Positions 42,169-48,719 of a DNA stretch of 48,719 nt are shown here, piece by piece (position 1 is the stretch's first letter; the number at the start of each line of letters is the position of its first letter). The translations under genes and the position numbers were made by a program. Origin of the DNA: Cohnella thermotolerans DSM 17683 (lineage in GTDB: Bacteria; Bacillota; Bacilli; Paenibacillales; Paenibacillaceae); the NCBI RefSeq assembly GCF_000429825.1, contig NZ_AUCP01000051.1, positions 1 through 48,719 of the forward strand, in the 5' to 3' direction. Under the pieces are notes generated by a model that did not search any database, was not told the origin of the DNA, and saw only the letters and a program-made list of their open reading frames with translations.

Positions 42169-42842
42169 CGGATAACCTCCTTCAGGTTCGAAAAAGCGGC
42201 TTCCAGCGCGCGCAGAGCTTCGGGAATTTTCCAGGCGGAGCGGTCGCGGGGGCCGACCGGATTGGACACGGCGCGAAGCTCCATCGCCGGAACGCCGAAC
42301 CGTTCGGCGGCGACGGCGACGCCGTACCCCTCCATCCCTTCGGCGGACGCTCCCGGTACCCGACGGGCAAGCCTCGCGGCGCTCTCTGCCGTGCCGGTAA
42401 CGGTCGACAGCGTGAGAATCGGGCCGGCCACGGCCGGCCATCCCGCCGCCGCGAGCGTCTCCGTCCACTGCCGGACGAGCTCCGCGTCCGTGCGGACAGC
42501 GGCGGAGCCAAAGCCGAGCTCGTCCACGCTGGCGAAGCCGTCCGGCGTCTCGGCGCCCAGATCGGCGGCGACGATCTCGCTGGCCACGACCAGCGAGCCG
42601 ATCTCCGCCCGCCCGGCGAAGCCGCCGCCGATGCCGGCGCTGACGACGAGCCGATAGCCGCCGGAACCGCCGCCGGCCGCCAGGGCGGCGGCGGTATTCG
42701 CAGCGGCCGCGGCCGGACCGACGCCTGCAAGCCGCACATCAAACCGCTCAGCCCCTCCGAGCCCCCGGAGAACCGCCTCCCGCTCGGCTTCGACGGCCGT
42801 CATGACAAGCACGCGTTTGCCTATGTCGGATTGTTGCATCAT
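42165..42842 (-). CDS. mqnB: Futalosine hydrolase
   Basis: The protein has 225 residues of the MTA/SAH nucleosidase-like phosphorylase fold. It removes hypoxanthine from futalosine. Marks seen are VLVMTAVEAEREAVLRGL at the N-terminus, RLVVSAGIGGGFAGRAEIG, and the nucleoside-binding ASAEGMEGYGVAVAAERFGV with the conserved Glu-Met-Glu. The catalytic Asp of the end motif is replaced by Asn in AVSNPVGPRD, which is typical of futalosine hydrolases. The Shine-Dalgarno AAGGAG is 15 nt upstream, an unusually wide gap. It is the first gene of the minus-strand mqnB-mqnD unit. Confidence 0.9.
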   Translation of the reverse strand: MMQQSDIGKRVLVMTAVEAEREAVLRGLGGAERFDVRLAGVGPAAAAANTAAALAAGGGSGGYRLVVSAGIGGGFAGRAEIGSLVVASEIVAADLGAETPDGFASVDELGFGSAAVRTDAELVRQWTETLAAAGWPAVAGPILTLSTVTGTAESAARLARRVPGASAEGMEGYGVAVAAERFGVPAMELRAVSNPVGPRDRSAWKIPEALRALEAAFSNLKEVIR

Positions 42843-42937
42843 ACGAATAAGGTCATCTCCTTCTCCTATCTATCCTATCAGATTTCCCGATCCAATCCCA
42901 AGCTGCACCTCAAACGGCACTCCAAGCGACAAAACCT

Positions 42938-42966
42938 TTGCGTCTTCGGACCGAATCGGTTAAAAT
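42938..42966 (+). promoter_or_regulatory. Promoter of fur
   Basis: TTGCGT (42938-42943), a 17-bp spacer and TAAAAT (42961-42966). Confidence 0.55.
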
Positions 42967-42970
42967 TAGA

Positions 42971-42985
42971 TTAGAATTATTCTAA
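42971..42985. promoter_or_regulatory. PerR-type (or Fur-type) operator before fur
   Basis: TTAGAATTATTCTAA is a perfect inverted repeat. It differs from the Per box TTATAATNATTATAA at two symmetric positions. It begins 5 bp after the -10 box, where a bound repressor would block transcription. In B. subtilis fur is repressed by PerR, so this is the expected arrangement. Confidence 0.6.
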
Positions 42986-43047
42986 ACAAGGTTTCAGCCG
43001 GCGACGAGCTGCCTTGCGTCCATAAAGCCAGAGAGGCGGGTGAGTCC

Positions 43048-43530
43048 GTGACGATCGCGGAGCATATCGACAAGATCAACCGGCAGTTGTTGAATAAAGG
43101 CTACAAGCTGACGCCTCAGCGCGAAGCGACGCTTCGGGTGCTGCTCGAGAACGAGAAGGACCATCTGAACGCCGAGGAAGTCTATCTGCTCGTTAAACAT
43201 AAGTATCCGAACATCGGGCTGGCTACGGTGTACCGTTCGCTGGAGCTGCTCAGCGAGCTGCATATCGTCGAGAAGATCAACTTCGGCGACGGCGGAGCCC
43301 GCTTCGATTTGCGAAGCGACGATCAGCCGCATATGCATCACCACCTGATCTGCACGCGCTGCGGCAAAGTCGAGGAGATCAAGGAAGACTGGCTGCTTCC
43401 GATGGAGAAGCGGATCGAGCGGGAATTCGGCTTCAAGGTGAGCGACCACCGGCTCGATTTTCACGGCGTATGCCGGGAATGCAACGCTTTGGAGCTCGAA
43501 AAATCACGCAAAGCCAAAGCCGTGTCCTAA
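43048..43530 (+). CDS. fur: Ferric uptake regulator Fur
   Basis: The protein has 160 residues from GTG 43048, behind GAGGCGGGTGAG. The DNA-binding domain (YKLTPQREATLRVLLENEKDH) and the recognition helix (IGLATVYRSLELLSEL) match Bacillus Fur closely, as does KINFGDGGARFDLRSDD. Metal and dimer parts include HMHHHLICTRCGKVEEI and the second CxxC in GVCRECNALE. It is not PerR, which lacks the INFGDG block, and differs clearly from the Zur-type gene at 36619-37065. A terminator follows at once. Confidence 0.88.
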   Translation: MTIAEHIDKINRQLLNKGYKLTPQREATLRVLLENEKDHLNAEEVYLLVKHKYPNIGLATVYRSLELLSELHIVEKINFGDGGARFDLRSDDQPHMHHHLICTRCGKVEEIKEDWLLPMEKRIEREFGFKVSDHRLDFHGVCRECNALELEKSRKAKAVS

Positions 43531-43534
43531 GCGA

Positions 43535-43584
43535 AAGATGGGGCTGCCCAAGGTTTTCGACCTTGAGGCAACCCCATCTTTTTG
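43535..43584 (+). terminator. Terminator after fur
   Basis: AAGATGGGGCTGCCCAAGG pairs with CCTTGAGGCAACCCCATCTT around a short loop. TTTTTG follows. The minus-strand reading also ends hxlAB. Confidence 0.9.
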
Positions 43585-43602
43585 TACCGGATAATCGAAC
43601 GT

Positions 43603-44196
43603 TTATTCCAAATTCGCGTGCCGGCCGAACATGATCGAAGCGTCCGTGTTCAGCGCATCCATCGCTTCAAGCACAATGGCGTCGCAGGCGATCAGCAGCG
43701 TCTGCTCGAAGAGCGAGCCCATCGGCTGGACGCCGACGGCGCCTTCGCCCGTCTGCTCCTTCGCCGACGCGGGAATCGTCGCGACGATGTCGGCCAGCCG
43801 CCCGAGCGTCGAATCGGGCGTGACCGTCAGCAGGGCGACGGCTGCGCCCAGCTTCTTCGCCTTTTCGGCCATGGCGACGACAGTGCGCGTCTCCCCGGAA
43901 CCGGAGGCGACGATCAGCAGGTCGCCGGAGCCGATGCCCGGCGTGACCGTCTCGCCGACGACATAAGCCCGCATGCCCAGATGCATGAGCCGCATCGCGA
44001 ACGCCCGCATCATGAGCCCGGATCGGCCGGCGCCGGCGACGAAAATCTGTTCCGCCTCCAGCAGCCGCCCGGCCAGCTTGCCCAAATCTTCCGCGTTCAT
44101 CGCGCTCAGCGTGCGCCCCAGTTCGTTCACGATGCCGCCGGCTCGCGCCGCAATTCCGCTCCCTTTTCCGAAGCCGGTCTTGATCCCGCTCTCCAT
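43603..44196 (-). CDS. hxlB: 6-phospho-3-hexuloisomerase
   Basis: The protein has 197 residues with a SIS (sugar isomerase) domain. IFVAGAGRSGLMMRAFAMRLMHLG and LLIVASGSGETRTVVAMAEKAKKLG are the two phosphosugar-binding strands. QPMGSLFEQTLLIACDAIVL is the catalytic region with the conserved Glu. It converts 3-hexulose 6-phosphate into fructose 6-phosphate, the second step of the ribulose monophosphate route. ATG 44196 is 5 bp after the hxlA stop. Confidence 0.93.
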   Translation of the reverse strand: MESGIKTGFGKGSGIAARAGGIVNELGRTLSAMNAEDLGKLAGRLLEAEQIFVAGAGRSGLMMRAFAMRLMHLGMRAYVVGETVTPGIGSGDLLIVASGSGETRTVVAMAEKAKKLGAAVALLTVTPDSTLGRLADIVATIPASAKEQTGEGAVGVQPMGSLFEQTLLIACDAIVLEAMDALNTDASIMFGRHANLE

Positions 44197-44201
44197 ACGC
44201 C

Positions 44202-44834
44202 TTACCCTTGCTTCACCAGTTCGCGCATTTTGGCGGCCACGGAACGTTTGTCCTCCGCTCCGGTGATGCCTCCGCCGACGATGACGAGATCGGGAGCGGC
44301 TGCAACCACTTGCGGCAGCGTGTCCAGCTTGATGCCGCCGGCGATCGCGGTTTTGGCGTTGCGGACGACGCGTTTGATCGTCGCCAAGTCTGCGAAGGAA
44401 TTGATTCCTGCAGCTTGGTGATCATAGCCGGAGTGCACGCAAATGTAGTCTACTCCGAAGCTATCGATTTCACGGGCGCGAGTCTCCAGGTCTTTGACGT
44501 TGATCATGTCGACCATGATCTTCTTGTTGCGCTTGCGGGCTTCCTCGACCGCACCGCGAATGGTGGAGTCGTCGGACACTCCTAGCACGGTAATAATGTC
44601 GGCGCCGGCTTCGGACGCCTTCATCACTTCGTAGCCGCCGGCGTCCATAATTTTCAAATCGGCCAGCACTTTCAGATTCGGGAAAGCTTCCTTGATCGCC
44701 TTCACGGCGTGAAGCCCTTCGTTAATGACGACGGGCGTGCCGATTTCGACGATGTCGATATAAGGTTCCACTTCTTGAACGACTTGCTTTGCTTCCGGTA
44801 TATTCACCAGGTCGAGCGCCAATTGCAGCTCCAT
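44202..44834 (-). CDS. hxlA: 3-hexulose-6-phosphate synthase
   Basis: The 210-residue protein is an orotidine-decarboxylase-like barrel: MELQLALDLVNIPEAKQVV, IVEIGTPVVINEGLHAV, LADLKIMDAGGYEV (catalytic D-x-K-x-x-D), and AGGIKLDTLPQVV plus LVIVGGGITGA at the phosphate site. It adds formaldehyde to ribulose 5-phosphate. ATG 44834 with GGAGG 10 nt upstream gives the standard length of 210. Upstream ATG 44843 would sit 1 nt from the ribosome site. Confidence 0.95.
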   Translation of the reverse strand: MELQLALDLVNIPEAKQVVQEVEPYIDIVEIGTPVVINEGLHAVKAIKEAFPNLKVLADLKIMDAGGYEVMKASEAGADIITVLGVSDDSTIRGAVEEARKRNKKIMVDMINVKDLETRAREIDSFGVDYICVHSGYDHQAAGINSFADLATIKRVVRNAKTAIAGGIKLDTLPQVVAAAPDLVIVGGGITGAEDKRSVAAKMRELVKQG

Positions 44835-44988
44835 TCGACTCATTCCTCCATAAGATTCGGTTGTCATCGTCCGATGCAAGCCTTATTCTATAATCAAAGT
44901 TTCCGTGAAGGAAGTACGCACTTTGGCGTGACGTAGTTACCGTAAGGATACTATTGGACGGCCGCTAGGCCCGAAGGAGGAACAACGC

Positions 44989-45342
44989 ATGGCTACGGTG
45001 TTGAAGGAACGCATCAATCTAAAGGAGATCAACTGCGAGAAGGAATTGACGCTCGCGGTCATCGGCGGCAAGTGGAAGCTGATTATTCTTTGGCATCTCG
45101 GATTGGAGGGAACGAAGCGGTTCAGCGAGCTCAAGAAGCTCATTCCGTCGATTACCCAGAAAATGCTGACGAACCAGCTCCGGGAACTGGAAGACGACAA
45201 GCTCGTCCGCCGCAAGGTGTACGCCGAAGTTCCGCCTAGGGTCGAATATTCGCTTACCGAATACGGAGAGAGCCTGATGCCCATTCTGAAGCTGATGTAC
45301 AAATGGGGCAAGGACTATGGGGAACAGGTCGTCTGGAAATGA
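44989..45342 (+). CDS. hxlR: HxlR-type transcriptional regulator
   Basis: The protein has 117 residues of the HxlR/MarR-like winged-helix family. It has the conserved Cys18 in [24 protein letters not shown], then [26 protein letters not shown] (recognition helix) and the wing [13 protein letters not shown]. The divergent hxlR|hxlAB layout equals that in B. subtilis, where HxlR activates hxlAB in response to formaldehyde. ATG 44989 follows GAAGGAGGAACAACGC. The 154-bp divergent region holds an -10-like TATAGAAT on the minus strand (near 44889). I could not fix the HxlR sites. Confidence 0.9.
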   Translation: MATVLKERINLKEINCEKELTLAVIGGKWKLIILWHLGLEGTKRFSELKKLIPSITQKMLTNQLRELEDDKLVRRKVYAEVPPRVEYSLTEYGESLMPILKLMYKWGKDYGEQVVWK

Positions 45343-45421
45343 AAACTTGGAAATTTGACGTTGACGTTAAGGTTAATTCATTTTAACATAAAATAGACTA
45401 GAAACGTTTGGGAGGGGCGTC

Positions 45422-45850
45422 ATGGCGTTGTACAAAATCGACGATGTCGCCAAGCAATGCGGGCTGACGAAGCGCACCATCCGCTACTACGAGGAGATCG
45501 GGCTGCTGCCGGCGCCCCAGCGAAGCGAAGGCGGAACGAGGCTTTATACGGACGAGCACATCGCGACGCTGAACAAACTCATTCGGGCACGGGATTCGCT
45601 CGGTTTTACTTTGCAGGAGCTGCAACGCTACTTGATCGTCTCCGATATATTGGAAGGCAAGCGGCAAACCTATAGGGAAATGACGGAATCGCTGACGCCG
45701 GAAGAACGCAAGGAGAAGCTTCTCGACATGGAGGAGGCGCTGGATAAGCAGCTGGATCTGATCGAGACGAAGCTGAGCAACATTATGACGATCAAGGGCG
45801 AGCTCGAAGAACTGAAGACGCGCATTCGCAAAAGGCTGGAAACCCTCTAG
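45422..45850 (+). CDS. MerR-family transcriptional regulator
   Basis: The protein has 142 residues. The N-terminal MerR DNA-binding part is YKIDDVAKQCGLTKRTIRYYEEIGLLP; then the wing GGTRLYTDEHI and a second helix-turn-helix DSLGFTLQELQRYL. The rest is a coiled-coil dimer helix (EERKEKLLDMEEALDKQLDLIETKL). No Cys or effector domain is seen. ATG 45422 follows GGGAGGGGCGTC. Just upstream, GTTAA...TTAAC flanks AT-rich DNA (about 45374-45395), a possible operator. Its usual partner, an adjacent transporter, survives here only as a remnant. Confidence 0.85.
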   Translation: MALYKIDDVAKQCGLTKRTIRYYEEIGLLPAPQRSEGGTRLYTDEHIATLNKLIRARDSLGFTLQELQRYLIVSDILEGKRQTYREMTESLTPEERKEKLLDMEEALDKQLDLIETKLSNIMTIKGELEELKTRIRKRLETL

Positions 45851-45892
45851 CCCGCCGGAAGCCCGTCTCCGGTTCGCCCGGCGCAGCGGACG

Positions 45893-46354
45893 TCCATCGC
45901 CAGACCGCACAGACTCGGCTTATTCGCCGTTATGATCGTGCTTCCGCGCCCGTTGATCGGCAAGCTATTCGACCGTTACGGCGAGCATGTACTCGCTTAT
46001 CCGGGCATCGGCTTATTTATCGCCGGCATGCTGCTGCTGAGCGCGGCGCATTCGGACTACGTTCTGCTCCTCTCCGGGGCGATCATCGGACTCGGGCACG
46101 GCGCGCTGATCCCGTGCTTTCAGACCGTTGCGCTTCGCTCGGCTCCGGGCGGCCGCAGCGGTCTGGCGACGGGCACGTTCTTCCTTCTGTTCGATCTCGG
46201 CTACGGGATCGGCTCCTATGCACTCGGCATCGTGGCGGAGCATGTCGACTATGCGGCCATGTACCGGCTCGCGGCGCTGATCGTCCTTCTGTCCGCCGCC
46301 GTCTACTATGTCCTTCACCATCGGGTCAAGGCCAGAGCGGAACGGACGGCGTAA
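45893..46354 (+). pseudogene. C-terminal remnant of an MFS transporter
   Basis: The readable frame begins about 43 bp after the merR stop, without a start. It gives about 153 residues: RPHRLGLFAVMIVLPRPLIG, then KLFDRYGEHVLAYPGIGLFI, and ALIPCFQTVALRSAPGGRSG. This covers only helices 7-12 of a 12-helix drug-efflux MFS protein. The N-terminal half is missing and the join to merR looks abrupt, so a deletion probably removed the first half. ATG 45932 could still start translation, but a half transporter is unlikely to work. Its stop abuts the convergent MBL gene. Confidence 0.75.
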
Positions 46355-47101
46355 TCAGTCTTGCTTCGGGCCGGAGGCGGCCAATTGGGCGATTGTGCGG
46401 TTCGGGCCGTCCTCGAAAACACCCCCGTGATAGCAGACGACCTTCCGGATATCGAAGGCGGCCAGCTTGGCTAGCGACCGGATCGCTTCATCCATGTCCG
46501 GCGTCACCGGCGGGTTCGGGCCTTGCAATTGTCCCTGCCGCATGACCATGGCGTCGCCCGCGATCAGCGTTTGGCTGGCCGTGTGGTACAGGCTGATGTG
46601 GCCCGGAGTGTGGCCGGGCGTATGAATGACGGTGACGCCGCCGCCGAACGGCAGCGTATCGCCGTCCTGGAGCGCATGGCTCACGATTTTCGCTCCAGGC
46701 GCGTAGTAGCGTTCGAACTGCTCCGCCGTTTGGGGCGGCAGCGACTGCAGCAGCCCGGCCCGTTGGTCCGGCGTGAATTTGATCAGCGGGAGCTCGCCTT
46801 CGATGTAAGGCTTATCCGCCGCGTGGGCGTACACCTCGACCGCATGCGCGCCCGCGATCTGAGGGAGACTGCCTATATGGTCGATATCCTGATGCGTCAG
46901 GACGACGGCGGACAGCCGGTCGACCGCAAAGCCGGCCTTGGCGATTTGCTCGGCGATCGACGGCAACATGCCGGGCATGCCCGTGTCGACAAGAACGAGC
47001 GAGTTCTCGTCCCACAGCAAGGTCGGGTGAATCGTCATGACCCGGTTATCCGGCATCGGGATGCTGATCGGCAAAATTTCAATTCCCGATTTGGCATGCA
47101 T
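46355..47101 (-). CDS. MBL-fold metallo-hydrolase
   Basis: The protein has 248 residues. Metallo-beta-lactamase motifs are: SLVLVDTGMPGML, the zinc motif VVLTHQDIDHIGSLPQI, HTPGHTPGHISLY, LIAGDAMVM and the final His in VVCYHGGVF. Such enzymes hydrolyse thioesters, lactones, or nucleic acids; the substrate cannot be read here. ATG 47101 follows AGGAGACGCTGCC. It is divergent from a flavin reductase gene. Confidence 0.88.
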   Translation of the reverse strand: MHAKSGIEILPISIPMPDNRVMTIHPTLLWDENSLVLVDTGMPGMLPSIAEQIAKAGFAVDRLSAVVLTHQDIDHIGSLPQIAGAHAVEVYAHAADKPYIEGELPLIKFTPDQRAGLLQSLPPQTAEQFERYYAPGAKIVSHALQDGDTLPFGGGVTVIHTPGHTPGHISLYHTASQTLIAGDAMVMRQGQLQGPNPPVTPDMDEAIRSLAKLAAFDIRKVVCYHGGVFEDGPNRTIAQLAASGPKQD

Positions 47102-47171
47102 GGCAGCGTCTCCTTATTGTTTTACTTCTAAGATAATTCCATTTTGACACATCGCTTTGCGTTTGCAACGT

Positions 47172-47181
47172 ATTATAGCAC
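47172..47181 (-). promoter_or_regulatory. Extended -10 promoter of the MBL gene
   Basis: On the minus strand, TGC-TATAAT (TATAAT at 47177-47172). The -35 is weak. Confidence 0.5.
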
Positions 47182-47193
47182 AATCGAATTTGT

Positions 47194-47210
47194 TTGGAAG
47201 CGTTATCCAA
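47194..47210. promoter_or_regulatory. Palindromic operator candidate between divergent promoters
   Basis: TTGGAAGCGTTATCCAA has TTGGA/TCCAA arms and a central AGCGTTA that resembles a catabolite (cre) site but misses two of its conserved bases. It lies 2 bp upstream of the -35 of the flavin reductase promoter and about 15 bp from the MBL promoter. The regulator is unknown. Confidence 0.35.
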
Positions 47211-47212
47211 AG

Positions 47213-47242
47213 TTGACGGTCCTAGAAAAATGCGGTTATAAT
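47213..47242 (+). promoter_or_regulatory. Promoter of the flavin-reductase-like gene
   Basis: TTGACG (47213-47218), an 18-bp spacer and TATAAT (47237-47242). Confidence 0.75.
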
Positions 47243-47305
47243 GAAAGGAATTCCGAGTTTTCGAATCGGATATAAACGGAACGGTAGAAAAGGAACGTGA
47301 TCCTT

Positions 47306-47857
47306 ATGGCCAAAATCGTTATTCTGCAAGGCAGTCCCTCTGTGAAATCCAGGCTTCACGGCGTATTGGACCGGGTGCGCGCGCAAATCGCCTCCTCCGG
47401 TATCGAAGCTTCCGTCATTGCCGTCCGCGATCTTCCGGCGGAGGACTTGCTTCACGCCCGCTTCGACAGCGAGGCGATCCAAGCGGCCAACCGCTTGGTC
47501 GAAGAAGCGGACGCCGTCATTGTCGCGACCCCGGTGTACAAAGCGTCCTTCCCGGGCGTTCTGAAAGCCTACATCGACCTGCTCCCGCAGAAAGGGCTGC
47601 AAAACAAGATCGTATTGCCGATCGCCATCGGCGGAACGATCGCCCATTTGCTGTCGATCGACTTCGCGATGAAGCCGGTGCTGTCCACGATGGCTCCGCG
47701 CAACATTCTCGCCGGCGTGTTCGTTCTCGACTCCCAGGTGCAGTGGAACGAAGACGGCTCGGCCGCTATTGCCGACGACATCGCTTCCCGGCTGGACGAA
47801 TCGGTAGCCCTGCTGCTCCAGGAAGTCAACTGGCAAACGAACAAAGCCAACGTCTAA
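47306..47857 (+). CDS. NADPH-dependent FMN reductase (SsuE type)
   Basis: The protein has 183 residues with a flavodoxin-like fold: IVILQGSPSVKSRLHGVLD (phosphate loop), VEEADAVIVATPVYKASFPGVLKAYIDLLP (family signature), KIVLPIAIGG. Relatives supply reduced FMN to alkanesulfonate monooxygenase. No ssuD or transporter genes are nearby, so a sulfonate role is only possible. ATG 47306 fits family N-termini; GTG 47297 is also in frame and nearer the AAAAGGAAC site. A terminator follows. Confidence 0.85.
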   Translation: MAKIVILQGSPSVKSRLHGVLDRVRAQIASSGIEASVIAVRDLPAEDLLHARFDSEAIQAANRLVEEADAVIVATPVYKASFPGVLKAYIDLLPQKGLQNKIVLPIAIGGTIAHLLSIDFAMKPVLSTMAPRNILAGVFVLDSQVQWNEDGSAAIADDIASRLDESVALLLQEVNWQTNKANV

Positions 47858-47866
47858 AGGCAGAGT

Positions 47867-47907
47867 AAGGGGTCCGCGCGACCGCATAAGGAGCAGGCCC
47901 CTTTTTC
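47867..47907 (+). terminator. Terminator after the flavin-reductase-like gene
   Basis: AAGGGGTC...GGCCCCTT with a TTTTT run. The loop is long (about 20 nt), so the structure is moderate. Confidence 0.65.
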
Positions 47908-47917
47908 GCACTCCCCT

Positions 47918-48104
47918 CCCATTATCCCTTCGCCTCAGGCGGGTCCCCGACCCACTCCGTTTTTTGTCCACTCCTCCCATTATCCCCTTGCCTCAGGCCG
48001 TAGTCCCAGTATAGTTTAGCTGGTGTCATTATCCCCACGGTTCAGGGAGACAGCCGTAGAACCTCGTGATTCTCTCAAGCATGCCATTATCCCCTTAGTT
48101 CAGG
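47918..48104. repeat. Four degenerate intergenic repeats around CATTATCCC...TCAGG
   Basis: A 20-bp core, CATTATCCCCTTNNNTCAGG, begins at 47920, 47978, 48027 and 48085, so the steps are 58, 49 and 58 bp. The first two copies also share CACTCC-CTCCC before the core. The copies differ at several bases. The 330 bp between the reductase terminator and the transposase hold only these repeats. No gene was found here, and the rest (48105-48189) shows nothing recognisable. Confidence 0.7.
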
Positions 48105-48189
48105 AACGAAAAACTGCCAAAATACCGAATGTTGTACGACAGAGTTCAAAGGGCGATTGGTGATTAGGTGATTATAGAAAAGGAAATTT

Positions 48190-48719
48190 TCACGCCCCCC
48201 AAGCGCTGAAGTGCCGAGCCTTCCATTTCGCCCTGCTGCCCCACAAGCGCCAGGGAACGGGGAGCACCGGCTTGTCCCGCGTCAGCTCTTTGTAAATCAG
48301 CACCGGCGTCGAAGCGCACCAGCCAAGCAGCTCGCCGAACACGGGCGCCGTGCGCAGCTTCAGATTGACCCGGAAGCAGAATTCGTCCAGGTACGCCTGC
48401 AAATGCTTCGCTCCAATGCCGTTAAAGGTGGTGTTCAGCCAACCGCATACGTCCCATTTGAGCATCAGCAGAATCCAGGGCGATTGGCTATAGAGCCCGC
48501 CGACCGAAACGTTCTTCCCGTCGGTATGCTGCCGGACGAACGCTTCGGTTCCCCTTTTGCCAATGATGCGCTGCTCGTTGTCGACATGGCTGGGATGGGG
48601 CTGCTTCATTTTCACCTGCTCGGGTACGCTCTCCTCCTTGAACGATCCGCCGATCAAAAGCGGCTGCTGACCGTCCGGATACAAGACGGAACCGTAGTGG
48701 AAAGGCTCCACCCGCACGT
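48190..48719 (-). CDS. IS1595/ISXO2-like transposase, incomplete at the window edge
   Basis: About 176 residues of the C-terminal part are seen, ending at the TGA at 48190-48192. The frame runs off the right edge without a believable start. GKRGTEAFVRQHTDGKNVS, then LNTTFNGIGAKHLQAYLDEFCFRVNL, is the terminal block of the IS1595 group (conserved H...K-H-L-Q-x-Y-L-D-E-F-x-x-R). The usual end FNRR is changed to FRVNLKLR. The element's inverted repeat could not be seen. It is not linked to the transposase fragment at position 2-133, which is of another type. Confidence 0.75.
   Translation of the reverse strand, partial: VRVEPFHYGSVLYPDGQQPLLIGGSFKEESVPEQVKMKQPHPSHVDNEQRIIGKRGTEAFVRQHTDGKNVSVGGLYSQSPWILLMLKWDVCGWLNTTFNGIGAKHLQAYLDEFCFRVNLKLRTAPVFGELLGWCASTPVLIYKELTRDKPVLPVPWRLWGSRAKWKARHFSAWGA

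Noticed and set aside
43048..43530. Calling the second Fur-family gene PerR
   Set aside because: It carries the INFGDG block and the N-terminal YKLTPQREAT pattern of Bacillus Fur; PerR sequences differ there. Only its operator is PerR-type.
47918..48104. CRISPR array
   Set aside because: Only four copies, cores of about 20 bp that differ at several bases, uneven spacing (58, 49, 58) and no cas genes.

Overview
The window looks like a chromosomal piece of a GC-rich, spore-forming Firmicute of the Paenibacillaceae (Paenibacillus/Cohnella type). The support is: Bacillus-style infC-rpmI-rplT, sigI-rsgI, hxlR/hxlAB and zur-znu loci; a T-box-controlled ilv-leu region; strong AGGAGG ribosome sites with several TTG/GTG starts; sporulation proteins (YjcZ, GerP-like, a KinA-type kinase); and PerR-type and Zur-type operators. 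The species assignment is inference. No tRNA, rRNA or CRISPR was seen.

Layout. 1-1.8 kb: tail of a transposase, then infC-rpmI-rplT behind a leader with an attenuator. 1.9-3.7 kb: DUF559 nuclease-like gene, a small glycine-tailed protein, a GNAT acetyltransferase. 3.75-12 kb: T-box, ilvB-ilvN-ilvC, leuA, a PLP aminotransferase and leuB (no leuCD here). 12-13.3 kb: 2-Cys peroxiredoxin behind a PerR-type box, and a CxxC protein. 13.5-19.4 kb: sigI-rsgI, sporulation-type histidine kinase, MFS protein, sulfite-oxidase-fold Mo enzyme. 19.5-23.8 kb: FUSC-like protein and a three-subunit molybdenum hydroxylase. 23.9-29.4 kb: a dense run of small spore-type genes: YjcZ, an Sm/SH3-like glycine-tailed protein, two Hsp20-like proteins, five GerPA/GerPF-like proteins or fragments, a GerPC-like protein, a double zinc-ribbon protein and a PDZ-less HtrA-type protease. 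This is the most unusual part of the window. 29.4-35 kb: sugar porter next to a response regulator, LytS-type kinase and membrane-anchored sugar-binding protein, resembling the XylFII-LytS-YesN three-component sensor. 35-41.3 kb: MFS exporter, zur, znuC-znuB-znuA and a Zur-boxed COG0523 GTPase that is frameshifted. 41.3-43.6 kb: mqnD-mqnB (futalosine menaquinone route) and fur. 43.6-45.4 kb: hxlB-hxlA and divergent hxlR (formaldehyde detoxification). 45.4-48.7 kb: MerR regulator, remnant of an MFS transporter, MBL-fold hydrolase, SsuE-like flavin reductase, an array of four degenerate repeats, and an IS1595-like transposase running off the end.

How the genes work together. Branched-chain amino-acid synthesis is probably controlled by charged tRNA through the T-box. 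It has extra internal promoters and a large hairpin before ilvC. Metal and peroxide control link three loci: PerR-type boxes precede the peroxiredoxin and fur, and Zur boxes precede znuCBA and the COG0523 gene next to zur. The 24-29 kb block is consistent with a mother-cell-expressed set of spore coat or germination proteins combined with small chaperones and a protease. That is inference from families and from tight coupling of the genes.
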